A stretch of DNA of 64,000 nucleotides. Origin: JAISFI01 sp031553775. Its GTDB lineage: Bacteria > Bacteroidota > Bacteroidia > Bacteroidales > Azobacteroidaceae. Below are positions 26,069 to 33,822 of this stretch, one piece after another. The stretch spans positions 1-64,000 of the forward strand of contig JAVBLA010000012.1 of the NCBI GenBank assembly GCA_031553775.1, written 5' to 3'. The notes under the pieces were generated by a model. The model saw only the letters and a program-made list of their open reading frames with translations. It was not told the DNA's origin and did no database searches. A program made the position numbers and the translations under genes. The first letter of the stretch is position 1. Every line of letters begins with the position of its first letter.

Positions 26069-26539
26069 TTATTTATGAGGAGCACCAAAGACTTTACACG
26101 TTATTTTTTCGACTTTTACTTTCCAGATTTTCACATTTACAACTGCCGGAGTAGAATAGGTAAATTCCTTATCGGAATATTGTTTCATGATGATATCGAG
26201 AGCTTCCACCTTCCGGTCATAATCCTCTTCAAAAACAACTTCTCCCCAGGCAATCACGCTTTTTGATTTCATCCGGTAACTACAGGCCACTTCAGGATGC
26301 TGAAAAGCCAAAGTATGATCAATACTGAAAGCGATACAGATTTTGTTATTCCGGCCTAAAATATCGATACTAGATCCGTCTGGCGCCGAATGCAGGTAGA
26401 TGATCCGATTCCGGTAACCGAAGTTCATCGGAAGCACATAAGGAGTTCCGTCGGCATCAGCCATTCCGATATAGCAAACTTTACATTTGCCTATGATCGA
26501 TTCAATTTGTTCCTGTTCGGTAATTGTAATCGTCTTCAT
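26069..26539 (-). CDS. Pyridoxamine 5'-phosphate oxidase-like flavoprotein (Nim-like)
   Basis: A 156-residue split-barrel flavin-binding protein. It has the family opening EQEQIESIIGKCKVCYIGMA, DGTPYVLPMNFGYRNRIIYL, HSAPDGSSIDILGRNNKICI and a C-terminal KVKVEKITCKVFG. This set (COG3467) includes the 5-nitroimidazole-reductase NimA group and heme-degrading relatives; which one cannot be decided, and drug resistance should not be assumed. It forms a two-gene operon with the RNA methyltransferase, 4 bases apart. A TTGAAAA-type repeat lies directly upstream of its start. Confidence 0.85.
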   Translation of the reverse strand: MKTITITEQEQIESIIGKCKVCYIGMADADGTPYVLPMNFGYRNRIIYLHSAPDGSSIDILGRNNKICIAFSIDHTLAFQHPEVACSYRMKSKSVIAWGEVVFEEDYDRKVEALDIIMKQYSDKEFTYSTPAVVNVKIWKVKVEKITCKVFGAPHK

Positions 26540-26544
26540 ATTCA

Positions 26545-26580
26545 GTAATTGAAAATTGATACTTGAAAATTGACAATTTG
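26545..26580. repeat. TTGAAAA heptamer repeat upstream of the Nim-like gene
   Basis: Diverged copies of a 7-base unit (AATTGAAAATTG, then CTTGAAAATTGACAATTTG). It is one of at least five intergenic loci carrying this unit (also 51111-51191, 52545-52637, 56882-56962, 60686-60719). On the gene's coding strand it reads as TTTTCAA units just before the ATG at 26539. Confidence 0.6.
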
Positions 26581-26618
26581 CAATCGATTTTTATGATTTG
26601 GGGAAGTATGTAGCATGA

Positions 26619-27389
26619 TCAATTTCTGATGATTGTTCCTCTTCCCAGATGGATCTCCGAAACCTGAGTAATAATTACTTCTTTGACTCCGGCATGGATG
26701 GCCTGAAAAGCATTTTCCAGTTTGGGAATCATACCTCCCTGAATAATTCCTTCTTCTACATATTGTTTAAATAAATCCGGAGTGATCTCATCAATCACAC
26801 TATTTTCATCGTTTTCATCGGATAAAACGCCCTTTTTTTCAAAGCAATATACCAAACGGACATCGTAAGAATAGGCCATTGCTTTGGCCACTTCTCCGGC
26901 AATGGTATCAGCGTTGGTATTGAGCATATTCCCTTCACCGTCATGGGTCAGAGGGGCTATAACCGGAACAATTCCTTCCTGCATGAGCCAGGATAGTATC
27001 TCTCCATTGACTGTTGATACATCTCCGACAAAACCATAATCCACGTCTTTTACAGGCCTTTTAACAGAAAGGATGGCATTCAGGTCGGCCCCGGTCATCC
27101 CCAGAGCATCTATACCCATTGCCTGCAATTTAGCCACAATATTTTTATTAACTAATCCGCCATAAACCATCGTTACCACTTCAAGTGTTTCCGCATCGGT
27201 GATCCGGCGTCCATTTACCATTTTACTTTCTATTCCGAGTTTTTCGGCCAGTTTGGTTGCAGAACGACCTCCCCCATGGACAAGAATTTTAGCACCGGCA
27301 ATCGTTGAGAAATCGGTTAGTAACTGATTCAAACCCGATGGTTCTTCAACGATCTTACCTCCTACTTTGATAATGGTCAGTCTGTTCAT
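26619..27389 (-). CDS. argB: Acetylglutamate kinase
   Basis: A 256-residue enzyme that phosphorylates N-acetyl(or succinyl)glutamate in arginine synthesis. Start at ATG 27389 (MNRLTIIKVGGKIVEE), since a perfect -7 box at 27402-27409 lies upstream of it. The amino-acid kinase fold is shown by VHGGGRSATKLAEKLGIE, VNGRRITDAETLEVV, NTNADTIAGEVAKAM and the C-terminal GGMIPKLENAFQAI. The -VHGGGR- loop is canonical. No other arg gene is in the window, so it is an isolated gene with its own promoter. Confidence 0.95.
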   Translation of the reverse strand: MNRLTIIKVGGKIVEEPSGLNQLLTDFSTIAGAKILVHGGGRSATKLAEKLGIESKMVNGRRITDAETLEVVTMVYGGLVNKNIVAKLQAMGIDALGMTGADLNAILSVKRPVKDVDYGFVGDVSTVNGEILSWLMQEGIVPVIAPLTHDGEGNMLNTNADTIAGEVAKAMAYSYDVRLVYCFEKKGVLSDENDENSVIDEITPDLFKQYVEEGIIQGGMIPKLENAFQAIHAGVKEVIITQVSEIHLGRGTIIRN

Positions 27390-27401
27390 TGATTTTTTTT
27401 G

Positions 27402-27409
27402 CAAAAATA
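27402..27409 (-). promoter_or_regulatory. -7 box of argB
   Basis: TATTTTTG on the minus strand fits TAnnTTTG, 13 bases before the ATG, giving a near-leaderless transcript. It lies between the upstream gene's terminator and argB. Confidence 0.5.
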
Positions 27410-27434
27410 CGAAATTTGCCGACAAATCCGGTAG

Positions 27435-27481
27435 AAATTAAAGAAATACAGCTGAAGCTTTCAAGAAAAGCCCCAGCTGTA
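27435..27481 (-). terminator. Strong hairpin terminator of the hypothetical gene
   Basis: A 15-bp stem with only two G-U pairs (arms 27467-27481 and 27447-27461, loop of five) is followed on the minus strand by TTTCTTTAATTT. It lies 64 bases past the stop at 27545 and insulates argB from upstream transcription. Confidence 0.85.
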
Positions 27482-27544
27482 CAAAAAATTCAGTTATTTT
27501 CTCTCAATAACATAATCCAAGTATACTTGGTTTCTGTCTATTGT

Positions 27545-27997
27545 TTATTCATCTAAAACCGATTTCCCTTTCACCATTTGTTTTACAGAATTCATAAATC
27601 CGTTATCCACTTGTTTAGCTTCAAATTCTTCCAGAACAAGATTATGCAAATCTCCGTAAAACTCTTTTCCGCTTCCCCAAATGGCTTTAAAAATAAGAGA
27701 ATCAAGGATTCCTGCATTTTGGGTAATGTAACGAATTACCATATTCGGAGTATATGGAACCAGTTGTATTACAGAATAGTCCATACCTGCAGTAGGAGGA
27801 ACCAGGATCACCATCAAACCATGATATCCGTTTTTCTTCAGGTTAATGGAGTCATAGGTATTCCCTGTAAGATACTTTTTTGCGCCGGAATCCGCTTTAT
27901 TGACTTCCATGGGATATTTATTCCCTAATCTTTTTTTCAAGACCTCTTTCACTTCATCTAAAGATGCAACATGTTGTTGCGTTTTGTACATGTTCAT
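27545..27997 (-). CDS. Hypothetical protein, 150 residues
   Basis: I do not recognise a family. The protein is soluble-looking with no signal peptide or membrane helix, mixed charge, and a helical N-terminus (ASLDEVKEVLKKRLGNKYP). The middle is beta-like (YHGLMVILVPPTAGMDYSVI, PYTPNMVIRYITQNAG) and the C-terminus helical again. Codon use and a strong downstream terminator argue that it is real. The start may be at the second Met, two codons in. Its placement between the double TldD gene and argB, with 51 bases to the former, gives no functional clue. Could be a DUF-class cytosolic protein. Confidence 0.75.
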   Translation of the reverse strand: MNMYKTQQHVASLDEVKEVLKKRLGNKYPMEVNKADSGAKKYLTGNTYDSINLKKNGYHGLMVILVPPTAGMDYSVIQLVPYTPNMVIRYITQNAGILDSLIFKAIWGSGKEFYGDLHNLVLEEFEAKQVDNGFMNSVKQMVKGKSVLDE

Positions 27998-28048
27998 AAA
28001 TGTTTGAGTTTAAGTTATAAAAGTAATTAATAAAAATTGGTTTAGCAT

Positions 28049-31000
28049 TTATTCTGGTTGAGGTACAATAGGAGGTTTCTGATAATTATCTATCATGTCT
28101 TTCTGGATGGCTAATTCTTCAAAGAGGATTGCTTCCGGGACAATCACTGTAGTCAGACCGGAATAAACAGTCTGGTGGATTTTCTCTTTATCTGATACGG
28201 CGATGATCTTTTTGAAAATCTGGTCATCCATATTATTAATACGTGCCGAGCGAATCAGTTGTTCGGATCCGTCGCTGATTTTCACCCGGTAAAGGCCAAG
28301 GGGCCGGCTACCGCCACCGGCGGTACGGCGGACAATATAGGCATAATCATACCCTTCTTCTTTTGCTTTTTCAAACAATATTTTCCGAAGTTCGGGTATG
28401 GGTTTTGTGCGAATATCCGTCATCCGGATAACTCCGGTTCCTGTTTGCGCTCCTAATCCGAGTCCATATAGAGAATGTCCGTTGGAATGGGGAATTTTTT
28501 GAGTTGGAACCCGGTCGCTAAGTAAAGTTTTTAAGATCCCATTCTCCACCAACACCAGTTTTTCCGGGGGAACAACACCCTGTGCATCTACCGGAGTATA
28601 ACCTATCAGTTTCTGGCCTTTATATTCTTTGGTTCCTGTCAGGTCTTCGATCGAAATTTCCTTTGCGGTAATCCGTTTATCCATCATTTCTTCCAACCCA
28701 TTTCCTCCATAGGCATAACCATTCGGAGAAAGCGGTTTTCTACGGGCAACCAAAGGATTTTTTCCTCCGAGAAAGTTCGAATAAAAAGTTTCCTCCACTG
28801 CTTGTCCTTCGAATAAAACAGGGCCTGAATATGATTCTTCAATAGCAGGAGCCTGCTTTGTGGCCAACACTTTTTCCGCCAAAGACCGGCAGTCGGCTTT
28901 CAGGTTATCCAAAGAAGGAAAATCATCCGGATGAATACAAACATATTCTTTTCGTTCACCCACTCCTTCTCCTTCATCTGTGAGCGCTACAGCAGAAACA
29001 AACATCAATGCATAAGTGCGTGGAAGTTTATATTCCGATTTTTCAGTATTATAAAAATAGATATTTGATTTTCCTATCTGGAGAGAAACTTCAGACTCAA
29101 TGATATCTTTATACTCGTTAAAAACAGCAGAGGCTTCTTTGATATATTGCTCATATTTTTCCTTATTAAGATCCACAGAAACCTCCGGTAAGTCAGTCAG
29201 CTTCACTACAGGAGTTTTGTCCCAGTCTGCCACCTCCATGTCGGCAGCAGGGATATTCAATTGTTTGATCGCAGATATCTTTTGCTCATACGTTTCTGCC
29301 GCACTTTTATAGATTGCATCCAAATCGCGCCAAACAGTATAACGAACTCCTTCCGCATTATTATCCAAACAAGGAGAACCGTCATAATTAGACGAGCGCC
29401 CCGCTGTTCCGGTAAAATTCTCATCTGTACACTGATAGTCCCCAATCAGCAGACGAGCTGCAGAGGAACGGGCAGGATAACGGGCACTACTTACGATACT
29501 GCCACGTTTAGCTTCGAGAGACAAAGTTTCAAAATCATTTAGTGTATATGCAATAAAAAACGGGGATTTTAATCCATCCATTTTGAGTCCGGCCAATGCT
29601 CGTTCGGTTTCTTCCCGAATCGCATCCGGAATAACAACAGTAGAAGTTTCTGCTGCCTTATCCACCGGCCTTGAAAGCAGAGGAGGCTGGGATTGATCTT
29701 TTGCCTTTTTTTGCGTTTCGATACGTTTTACAAACAATGCGGGTGCCACGCAGGAAACAGGGATACCTCCCGATTCAGCGCCACAAGTTCCGTTAAAAAC
29801 AGCATATTCCGATCCACAAGCTTCGATTTGGGCAAACATTGCCAAGGGAGTACCTACCAGGTCCACTCCTCTTACCAATTCATCCGGACGGCCATCGGTA
29901 TAAATCCGGTAAACCAGTAAAGGAGTAACATTAAAGGCATTAGGCATATATCTTCCTGTAGTGGTAAATCCACCGGAAACTTCCTTGAAATAGTAGGCAT
30001 ATTCTTTTTTCTGGGATTTAGCTTCCTTGATCAGCATTTTCCGTAATTGTTCATCAGTATATTTCTGAGAGCTTTCCACTAACATGTTTGATTGACGAGA
30101 AACCGGCTGCAAGCCTATTTGGGCGCGTCCATGCCCGTTTGATTTCAAAAAACCCTCAATAGGAGTCCTGCACATCAGGAAATCTTTCAGTACCCCTTTT
30201 TCCACAGTTCCCACCCGTTGTGACCGGATTCCCTCATCATCGAATACATAATAACCGCTGAGAGGAATATTATTATACAATTTCATCGTCGGATCGAAGG
30301 TTACGGAAAGATGTTTCGGAAGCACTGTTTCCCCGATCTTTTTCTTGAAAGTCTGGGCATCCTGCTCCTGTTTCATTCTTGCACCTTCTACACGATGTCC
30401 GAATATTTCATGGAAAAATACACCTGCCGCAGCCGGAGACAAAATAGCCGGACCGGAAAACGATTCTACCACAGGCGCTTTTTTCAATGCAGAAAGATTG
30501 GCGCTGATCTGTTTAGCAGCAGCAATCACTTCTTCATCCGAAGGCAGTTGATCCCTGGAAGATACCACCCAGGTTTTATAAAGTGGAAGTTCCATACCAT
30601 CTTCCGTCAGGACATTAGCAACCAACGCAATTTGGAGAGAAAGAGCATTTTGAGCAATTTCACGGCCTTCGGTATCTACGATCCATTGCCGGTTCTGTGT
30701 AACCTGAAAAGTAGCAGCACCATCAAGTATATCTTTATTTTCGTCGAATACCGCCGAATATATTTTCACTTTCCCTTCCCATGTACGGATATCTGCCTGA
30801 GAAAAATTAAACGTGAAAGGAGCCTCATAGTATTTTTCCGCCTTTTCCCCGGTGAAATCGGGAGATTTATCTTCCTGCTCAACCTTAACGGCCACATTGG
30901 CCTTGACGAGTTCAAATGTTTGAGCGGCATTCTTGTACAGGGCATCCAACTGTGACCAGATTGCTACTTTAATGGCTTTCGGATTCAAATCACTAACAGG

Positions 31001-31339
31001 GACTGCTTCTGCAGAAACCAACCCTCCTCCGCCTTGTGCTTCCCTGATTTCATGAGTATTATCCAATGCGGGGCTTCCTACGCGGACCATGCTTGAAAGG
31101 TAGCGGGCAGCAATAGGTTCATTTAGCGTATTCTGCAATCTACCCATCCGCGCCGTACAACCAAAAACATTAGATTCATCCATTCGCAGGAAAATATAAT
31201 AAGCAGGAATATCCTCTTTTTCCAGAATTGCAAAATTCCTGTCCAATTCTTCTTTCATTGAATTGAACACCTGATCCTGAGCAAAAACAGAGGAACTATA
31301 GATAGCCAGGATTATAAGAACAATATTACGTATCTTCAT
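28049..31339 (-). CDS. Secreted double TldD/PmbA-like metallopeptidase (tandem fusion)
   Basis: A 1096-residue protein starting MKIRNIVLIILAIYSSSVFA, a signal peptide, so it is exported; the frame is open 27 codons upstream without a good signal. Two TldD/PmbA-like modules follow in tandem. Module 1 (about 25-545) has the zinc motif HEIFGH at 310-315 (HExxxH) and a downstream TCGAESGGIPVSC near 520, the TldD active-site region. Module 2 (about 575-1096) aligns in the same places but has EETFYSN where the HExxxH should be (about 850), so it is probably inactive. TldD and TldE form a heterodimer in which TldE lacks the zinc site; here one chain seems to carry both. Cytosolic TldD/E process modified peptides; an exported version implies a different substrate. 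Confidence 0.85.
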   Translation of the reverse strand: MKIRNIVLIILAIYSSSVFAQDQVFNSMKEELDRNFAILEKEDIPAYYIFLRMDESNVFGCTARMGRLQNTLNEPIAARYLSSMVRVGSPALDNTHEIREAQGGGGLVSAEAVPVSDLNPKAIKVAIWSQLDALYKNAAQTFELVKANVAVKVEQEDKSPDFTGEKAEKYYEAPFTFNFSQADIRTWEGKVKIYSAVFDENKDILDGAATFQVTQNRQWIVDTEGREIAQNALSLQIALVANVLTEDGMELPLYKTWVVSSRDQLPSDEEVIAAAKQISANLSALKKAPVVESFSGPAILSPAAAGVFFHEIFGHRVEGARMKQEQDAQTFKKKIGETVLPKHLSVTFDPTMKLYNNIPLSGYYVFDDEGIRSQRVGTVEKGVLKDFLMCRTPIEGFLKSNGHGRAQIGLQPVSRQSNMLVESSQKYTDEQLRKMLIKEAKSQKKEYAYYFKEVSGGFTTTGRYMPNAFNVTPLLVYRIYTDGRPDELVRGVDLVGTPLAMFAQIEACGSEYAVFNGTCGAESGGIPVSCVAPALFVKRIETQKKAKDQSQPPLLSRPVDKAAETSTVVIPDAIREETERALAGLKMDGLKSPFFIAYTLNDFETLSLEAKRGSIVSSARYPARSSAARLLIGDYQCTDENFTGTAGRSSNYDGSPCLDNNAEGVRYTVWRDLDAIYKSAAETYEQKISAIKQLNIPAADMEVADWDKTPVVKLTDLPEVSVDLNKEKYEQYIKEASAVFNEYKDIIESEVSLQIGKSNIYFYNTEKSEYKLPRTYALMFVSAVALTDEGEGVGERKEYVCIHPDDFPSLDNLKADCRSLAEKVLATKQAPAIEESYSGPVLFEGQAVEETFYSNFLGGKNPLVARRKPLSPNGYAYGGNGLEEMMDKRITAKEISIEDLTGTKEYKGQKLIGYTPVDAQGVVPPEKLVLVENGILKTLLSDRVPTQKIPHSNGHSLYGLGLGAQTGTGVIRMTDIRTKPIPELRKILFEKAKEEGYDYAYIVRRTAGGGSRPLGLYRVKISDGSEQLIRSARINNMDDQIFKKIIAVSDKEKIHQTVYSGLTTVIVPEAILFEELAIQKDMIDNYQKPPIVPQPE

Positions 31340-31514
31340 TTTATTAAGTTTGATTTTTTGAAATTTGAAACAAGATGCAAATATCCGAAAATGATACGAG
31401 GAAAAAAAGAGATAAAACAAAAAAACACAGGATTTTAAAAATATTTATGCCAGAATTATTGCAGGATATAACGATTTACAAGTTCCCGCTGTAAATGTCA
31501 AATGACAATTTTGA

Positions 31515-31588
31515 GTCCCATTGCAGGAAAAATAATGAAGCAATCTCTGGCAATCTCGGTAGATAGCTTCGTTTCCATTCACAATGTC
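31515..31588. repeat. Interspersed palindromic repeat, full-length but decayed copy
   Basis: Two imperfect arms facing each other, one reading GTCCCATTGCAGG...GAAGCAATCTC (31515-31547), the other the reverse complement of GACATTGTGAATGG...CGAAGC (to 31588). They resemble the widespread GTCATTGCGAGGAG...GACGAAGCAATCTC element. It sits in the 218-base gap between the double TldD gene and thiN, and a small palindrome TGTCAAATGACA (31496-31507) flanks it on the left. Confidence 0.55.
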
Positions 31589-31638
31589 AGGATTTCAGAA
31601 TTTTTAGTTCACCGTATAGAGGAGACCGGGGATAAGCG

Positions 31639-32277
31639 TTATTTATATTGCCTGAAAACAATTGCTTTTCCCTGATTCAGGGAGATTTTGAAGCAATTGT
31701 CGAGAGATTCGTTCAAGGTTCCCTCCCACCAGGAAGATAAAGCCCTGCCATCCAGGGAATATTTTAAAGATTCCGTCCACAAGGGAGTTTCCGGAGTCAG
31801 GCAGAACAACGAAACCTGTTGACCGGGAAAACTTTCAAAAACAGTAGAAGCCGAGATGGAAGTAAATATTCCATAATCCGTATACAGGGATATTTCGGCC
31901 TGCGCGACATAATCGGCAAGAAGAGAAATATTTCCAAGTGTATGATCTTCCCGTTTTCCTGTCGCACCGAGAATTGCTATACGTTTCCATCCGTTTTCAA
32001 CGGAAAAACAAACCGCTTTAGTCAAATCGTTTGTTTCCTGGTCCGGACTCTGCCGCAAACGATCGTGAAAGCGTTCCCTGAGAGTGGAAGATAAACTATC
32101 CAGGTCGCCTACAATAAAATCCGGCTCCCGTCCATATTCCAGTAATGCAACAGTTGCTCCATCACAGGCAATGACTTTTTCCGCCTGCTGTAACAAAGCT
32201 AAAGGGATATCATGCTCCGGAAAAGCTCCGTTAGCGAGGATAACCGTAGGGTACTTCTGAATGATCGGTATTATCAT
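31639..32277 (-). CDS. thiN: Thiamine pyrophosphokinase
   Basis: A 212-residue enzyme that makes thiamine diphosphate from thiamine and ATP. The family blocks CDGATVALLEYGREPDFIVG-DLDSL near 40-65 and QETNDLTKAV near 80-90 carry the catalytic Asp residues and the ATP site; GREDHT-like GKREDHTLGNISLLADY and a C-terminal thiamine-binding region WEGTLNESLDNCFK follow. It overlaps the PnuC gene by 4 bases, which suggests a thiamine salvage operon. Confidence 0.92.
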   Translation of the reverse strand: MIIPIIQKYPTVILANGAFPEHDIPLALLQQAEKVIACDGATVALLEYGREPDFIVGDLDSLSSTLRERFHDRLRQSPDQETNDLTKAVCFSVENGWKRIAILGATGKREDHTLGNISLLADYVAQAEISLYTDYGIFTSISASTVFESFPGQQVSLFCLTPETPLWTESLKYSLDGRALSSWWEGTLNESLDNCFKISLNQGKAIVFRQYK

Positions 32278-32864
32278 ATTTCTGTTTGTTTAAGCATAGA
32301 ACGGTACCATTTGAAAAGCCCTCCGACCGACATAACGGCATAAACAAGATAGAGGAATGCCGTAGGATACAATTTCAAATAGAAATATAAACCCACTGAG
32401 AAAAAATTGACAAAAATCCAGATAACCCAATGTTCCAGTATTTTCCTGGCAACCATCCAGGTAGCTACCACGCTCAAAGCGGCCAACAGAGCATCTGAAT
32501 ATGGAACAGGAGAATCAGTAGTCCGGATTAGAATATTCGCGATGAAAACGAATAAAATTGCGGCAATGGATCCTGTATAAAGAATCGTTTTAAGATTAAT
32601 CCTGCTGATTTTTAAAGATTCATTTTCGATCCGGGGTTTAAAATACCAGCAATACAAACCATACAGGCTCATACATAAAAAATAGACATTTAATCCCATT
32701 TGGGCGTACACCTTCGAACGATAAAAAATCAAGATATAAAATGCTGAACTGAAGATTCCGACCACCCACATAAAAGAACGTTCCCGGATTTCGAGGAACA
32801 GGTAGATCAGGGCGAACAAGGCCCCGATAATTTCGATCATATTATCTTCAATCCACTGTAGCAT
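32274..32864 (-). CDS. pnuC: PnuC-family vitamin transporter (probably thiamine)
   Basis: A 196-residue inner-membrane protein of the PnuC/SWEET-like fold with about seven membrane helices. PnuC marks are EIIGALFALIYLFLEIRERS near the start, SLYGLYCWYF at about 68-77, and the C-terminal YLVYAVMSVGGLFKWYRSM. Members take up nicotinamide riboside, thiamine (PnuT) or riboflavin by facilitated diffusion driven by phosphorylation. Because the gene overlaps a thiamine pyrophosphokinase by 4 bases, thiamine is the best guess; metabolic trapping by ThiN would then drive uptake. Symbol used for the family. Confidence 0.88.
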   Translation of the reverse strand: MLQWIEDNMIEIIGALFALIYLFLEIRERSFMWVVGIFSSAFYILIFYRSKVYAQMGLNVYFLCMSLYGLYCWYFKPRIENESLKISRINLKTILYTGSIAAILFVFIANILIRTTDSPVPYSDALLAALSVVATWMVARKILEHWVIWIFVNFFSVGLYFYLKLYPTAFLYLVYAVMSVGGLFKWYRSMLKQTEI

Positions 32865-33507
32865 TTGCCAATTCCATGGGATGATTAATAATCAGTTTTG
32901 CTCCGTATTCTTCCAGTTCTTCCCTTTTGCGGAAGCCCCAGGTAACACCAACCGGAAACATTCCTGCGGCACAGGCTGTTCTCATATCAATACCTGTATC
33001 TCCGAGGTAGAGCATTTTTTCCGGAGAAACATTCAGTTGTTTTGCGATAAACAAAGCAGCATCCGGCTTCGGTTTACGGGGAAAAGTATCAGAAAATCCC
33101 AGGATCACTTCAAAATGCCAATACTTCAAAATAACATTACATATCGATTGGGTAATTTCATCCGTTTTATTTGAAAGGACTGCCAATTTCAGGCCTTTTT
33201 TGTCAAGATCGTCCAGTAAATCGCTTATCCCATCGTATAATTTGGTTTTGACTAAATAATTTTGCCTGTAATCTTCCATTAAAAACCGGAAGCATTTCTC
33301 CACGGTTTCGTCATTTCTTTCATTTTCCGGAAGACAGCTTATCGTTAGGTTTTTCAAGCCTTTTCCTACAAAATATTTGTAATCTTTATACTCATGGACA
33401 GGAAATCCGAACTTCGTTAAAGTCCGGTTCATGGCATCAGCAATATCTTCAAGAGAATCGGCCAATGTCCCATCCAAATCAAAAATGACTGCCTGGTACT
33501 TATACAT
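32848..33507 (-). CDS. HAD family phosphatase (phosphoglycolate phosphatase-like)
   Basis: A 219-residue soluble phosphatase. Motif I is VIFDLDGTLADS with the nucleophile Asp10 and Asp12; the cap domain is helical (about 17-85, subfamily IA); motif II is LAVLSNKTD; motif III/IV is KPKPDAALF and LYLGDTGIDMRTA. Annotation as phosphoglycolate phosphatase is the default for this branch but the operon with PnuC and ThiN (17-base overlap with pnuC) fits a thiamine-monophosphate phosphatase just as well. First gene of the three-gene operon. Confidence 0.88.
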   Translation of the reverse strand: MYKYQAVIFDLDGTLADSLEDIADAMNRTLTKFGFPVHEYKDYKYFVGKGLKNLTISCLPENERNDETVEKCFRFLMEDYRQNYLVKTKLYDGISDLLDDLDKKGLKLAVLSNKTDEITQSICNVILKYWHFEVILGFSDTFPRKPKPDAALFIAKQLNVSPEKMLYLGDTGIDMRTACAAGMFPVGVTWGFRKREELEEYGAKLIINHPMELANATVD

Positions 33508-33605
33508 CTGAATTTCTTTTTTTGATTCAACAATTGGGAGAGACCTTGCAGAATAAAATAACCACGATCTGTCGGTCCATATAATTCAAGTGTTGAATGA
33601 TCGCA

Positions 33606-33613
33606 CAAAAATA
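33606..33613 (-). promoter_or_regulatory. -7 box of the HAD-pnuC-thiN operon
   Basis: TATTTTTG on the minus strand, 99 bases before the ATG. The -33 region is weak. No TPP-riboswitch core is visible in the leader despite the thiamine genes. Confidence 0.4.
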
Positions 33614-33731
33614 CAGCATTTTATCGGATATATCCTGTTTCAGAATAGTAGAACTTCTTAATTTATGATATTTCTGAACAAAATTGACTGTATTCGAGCA
33701 AATAATACATGTGCTTTCATATTTTACTCAT

Positions 33732-33739
33732 TATCTTTG
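33732..33739 (+). promoter_or_regulatory. -7 box of the GH127 gene; rest of the 315-base gap
   Basis: TATCTTTG, a perfect TAnnTTTG, 84 bases before the ATG at 33823. The leader holds a hairpin, TTGTTGTTC with GCAACAACGAA (33739-33774). Apart from this and the divergent -7 box at 33606-33613 I see nothing else in 33508-33822. Confidence 0.5.
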
Positions 33740-33822
33740 TTGTTGTTCGGAATTAGTTGATGCAACAACGAATTTATCTTCAATTTTTTATAAAAAAGAT
33801 GACTTACATATAATACAATACC

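Noticed and set aside
26069..26539. Calling the PNPOx-like gene a nitroimidazole-resistance gene
   Set aside because: The fold fits many flavoproteins; nothing in the sequence singles out NimA activity.
33508..33822. A TPP riboswitch upstream of the thiamine operon
   Set aside because: No CTGAGA, ACCTGA or related conserved TPP core was found on the minus strand of this leader.
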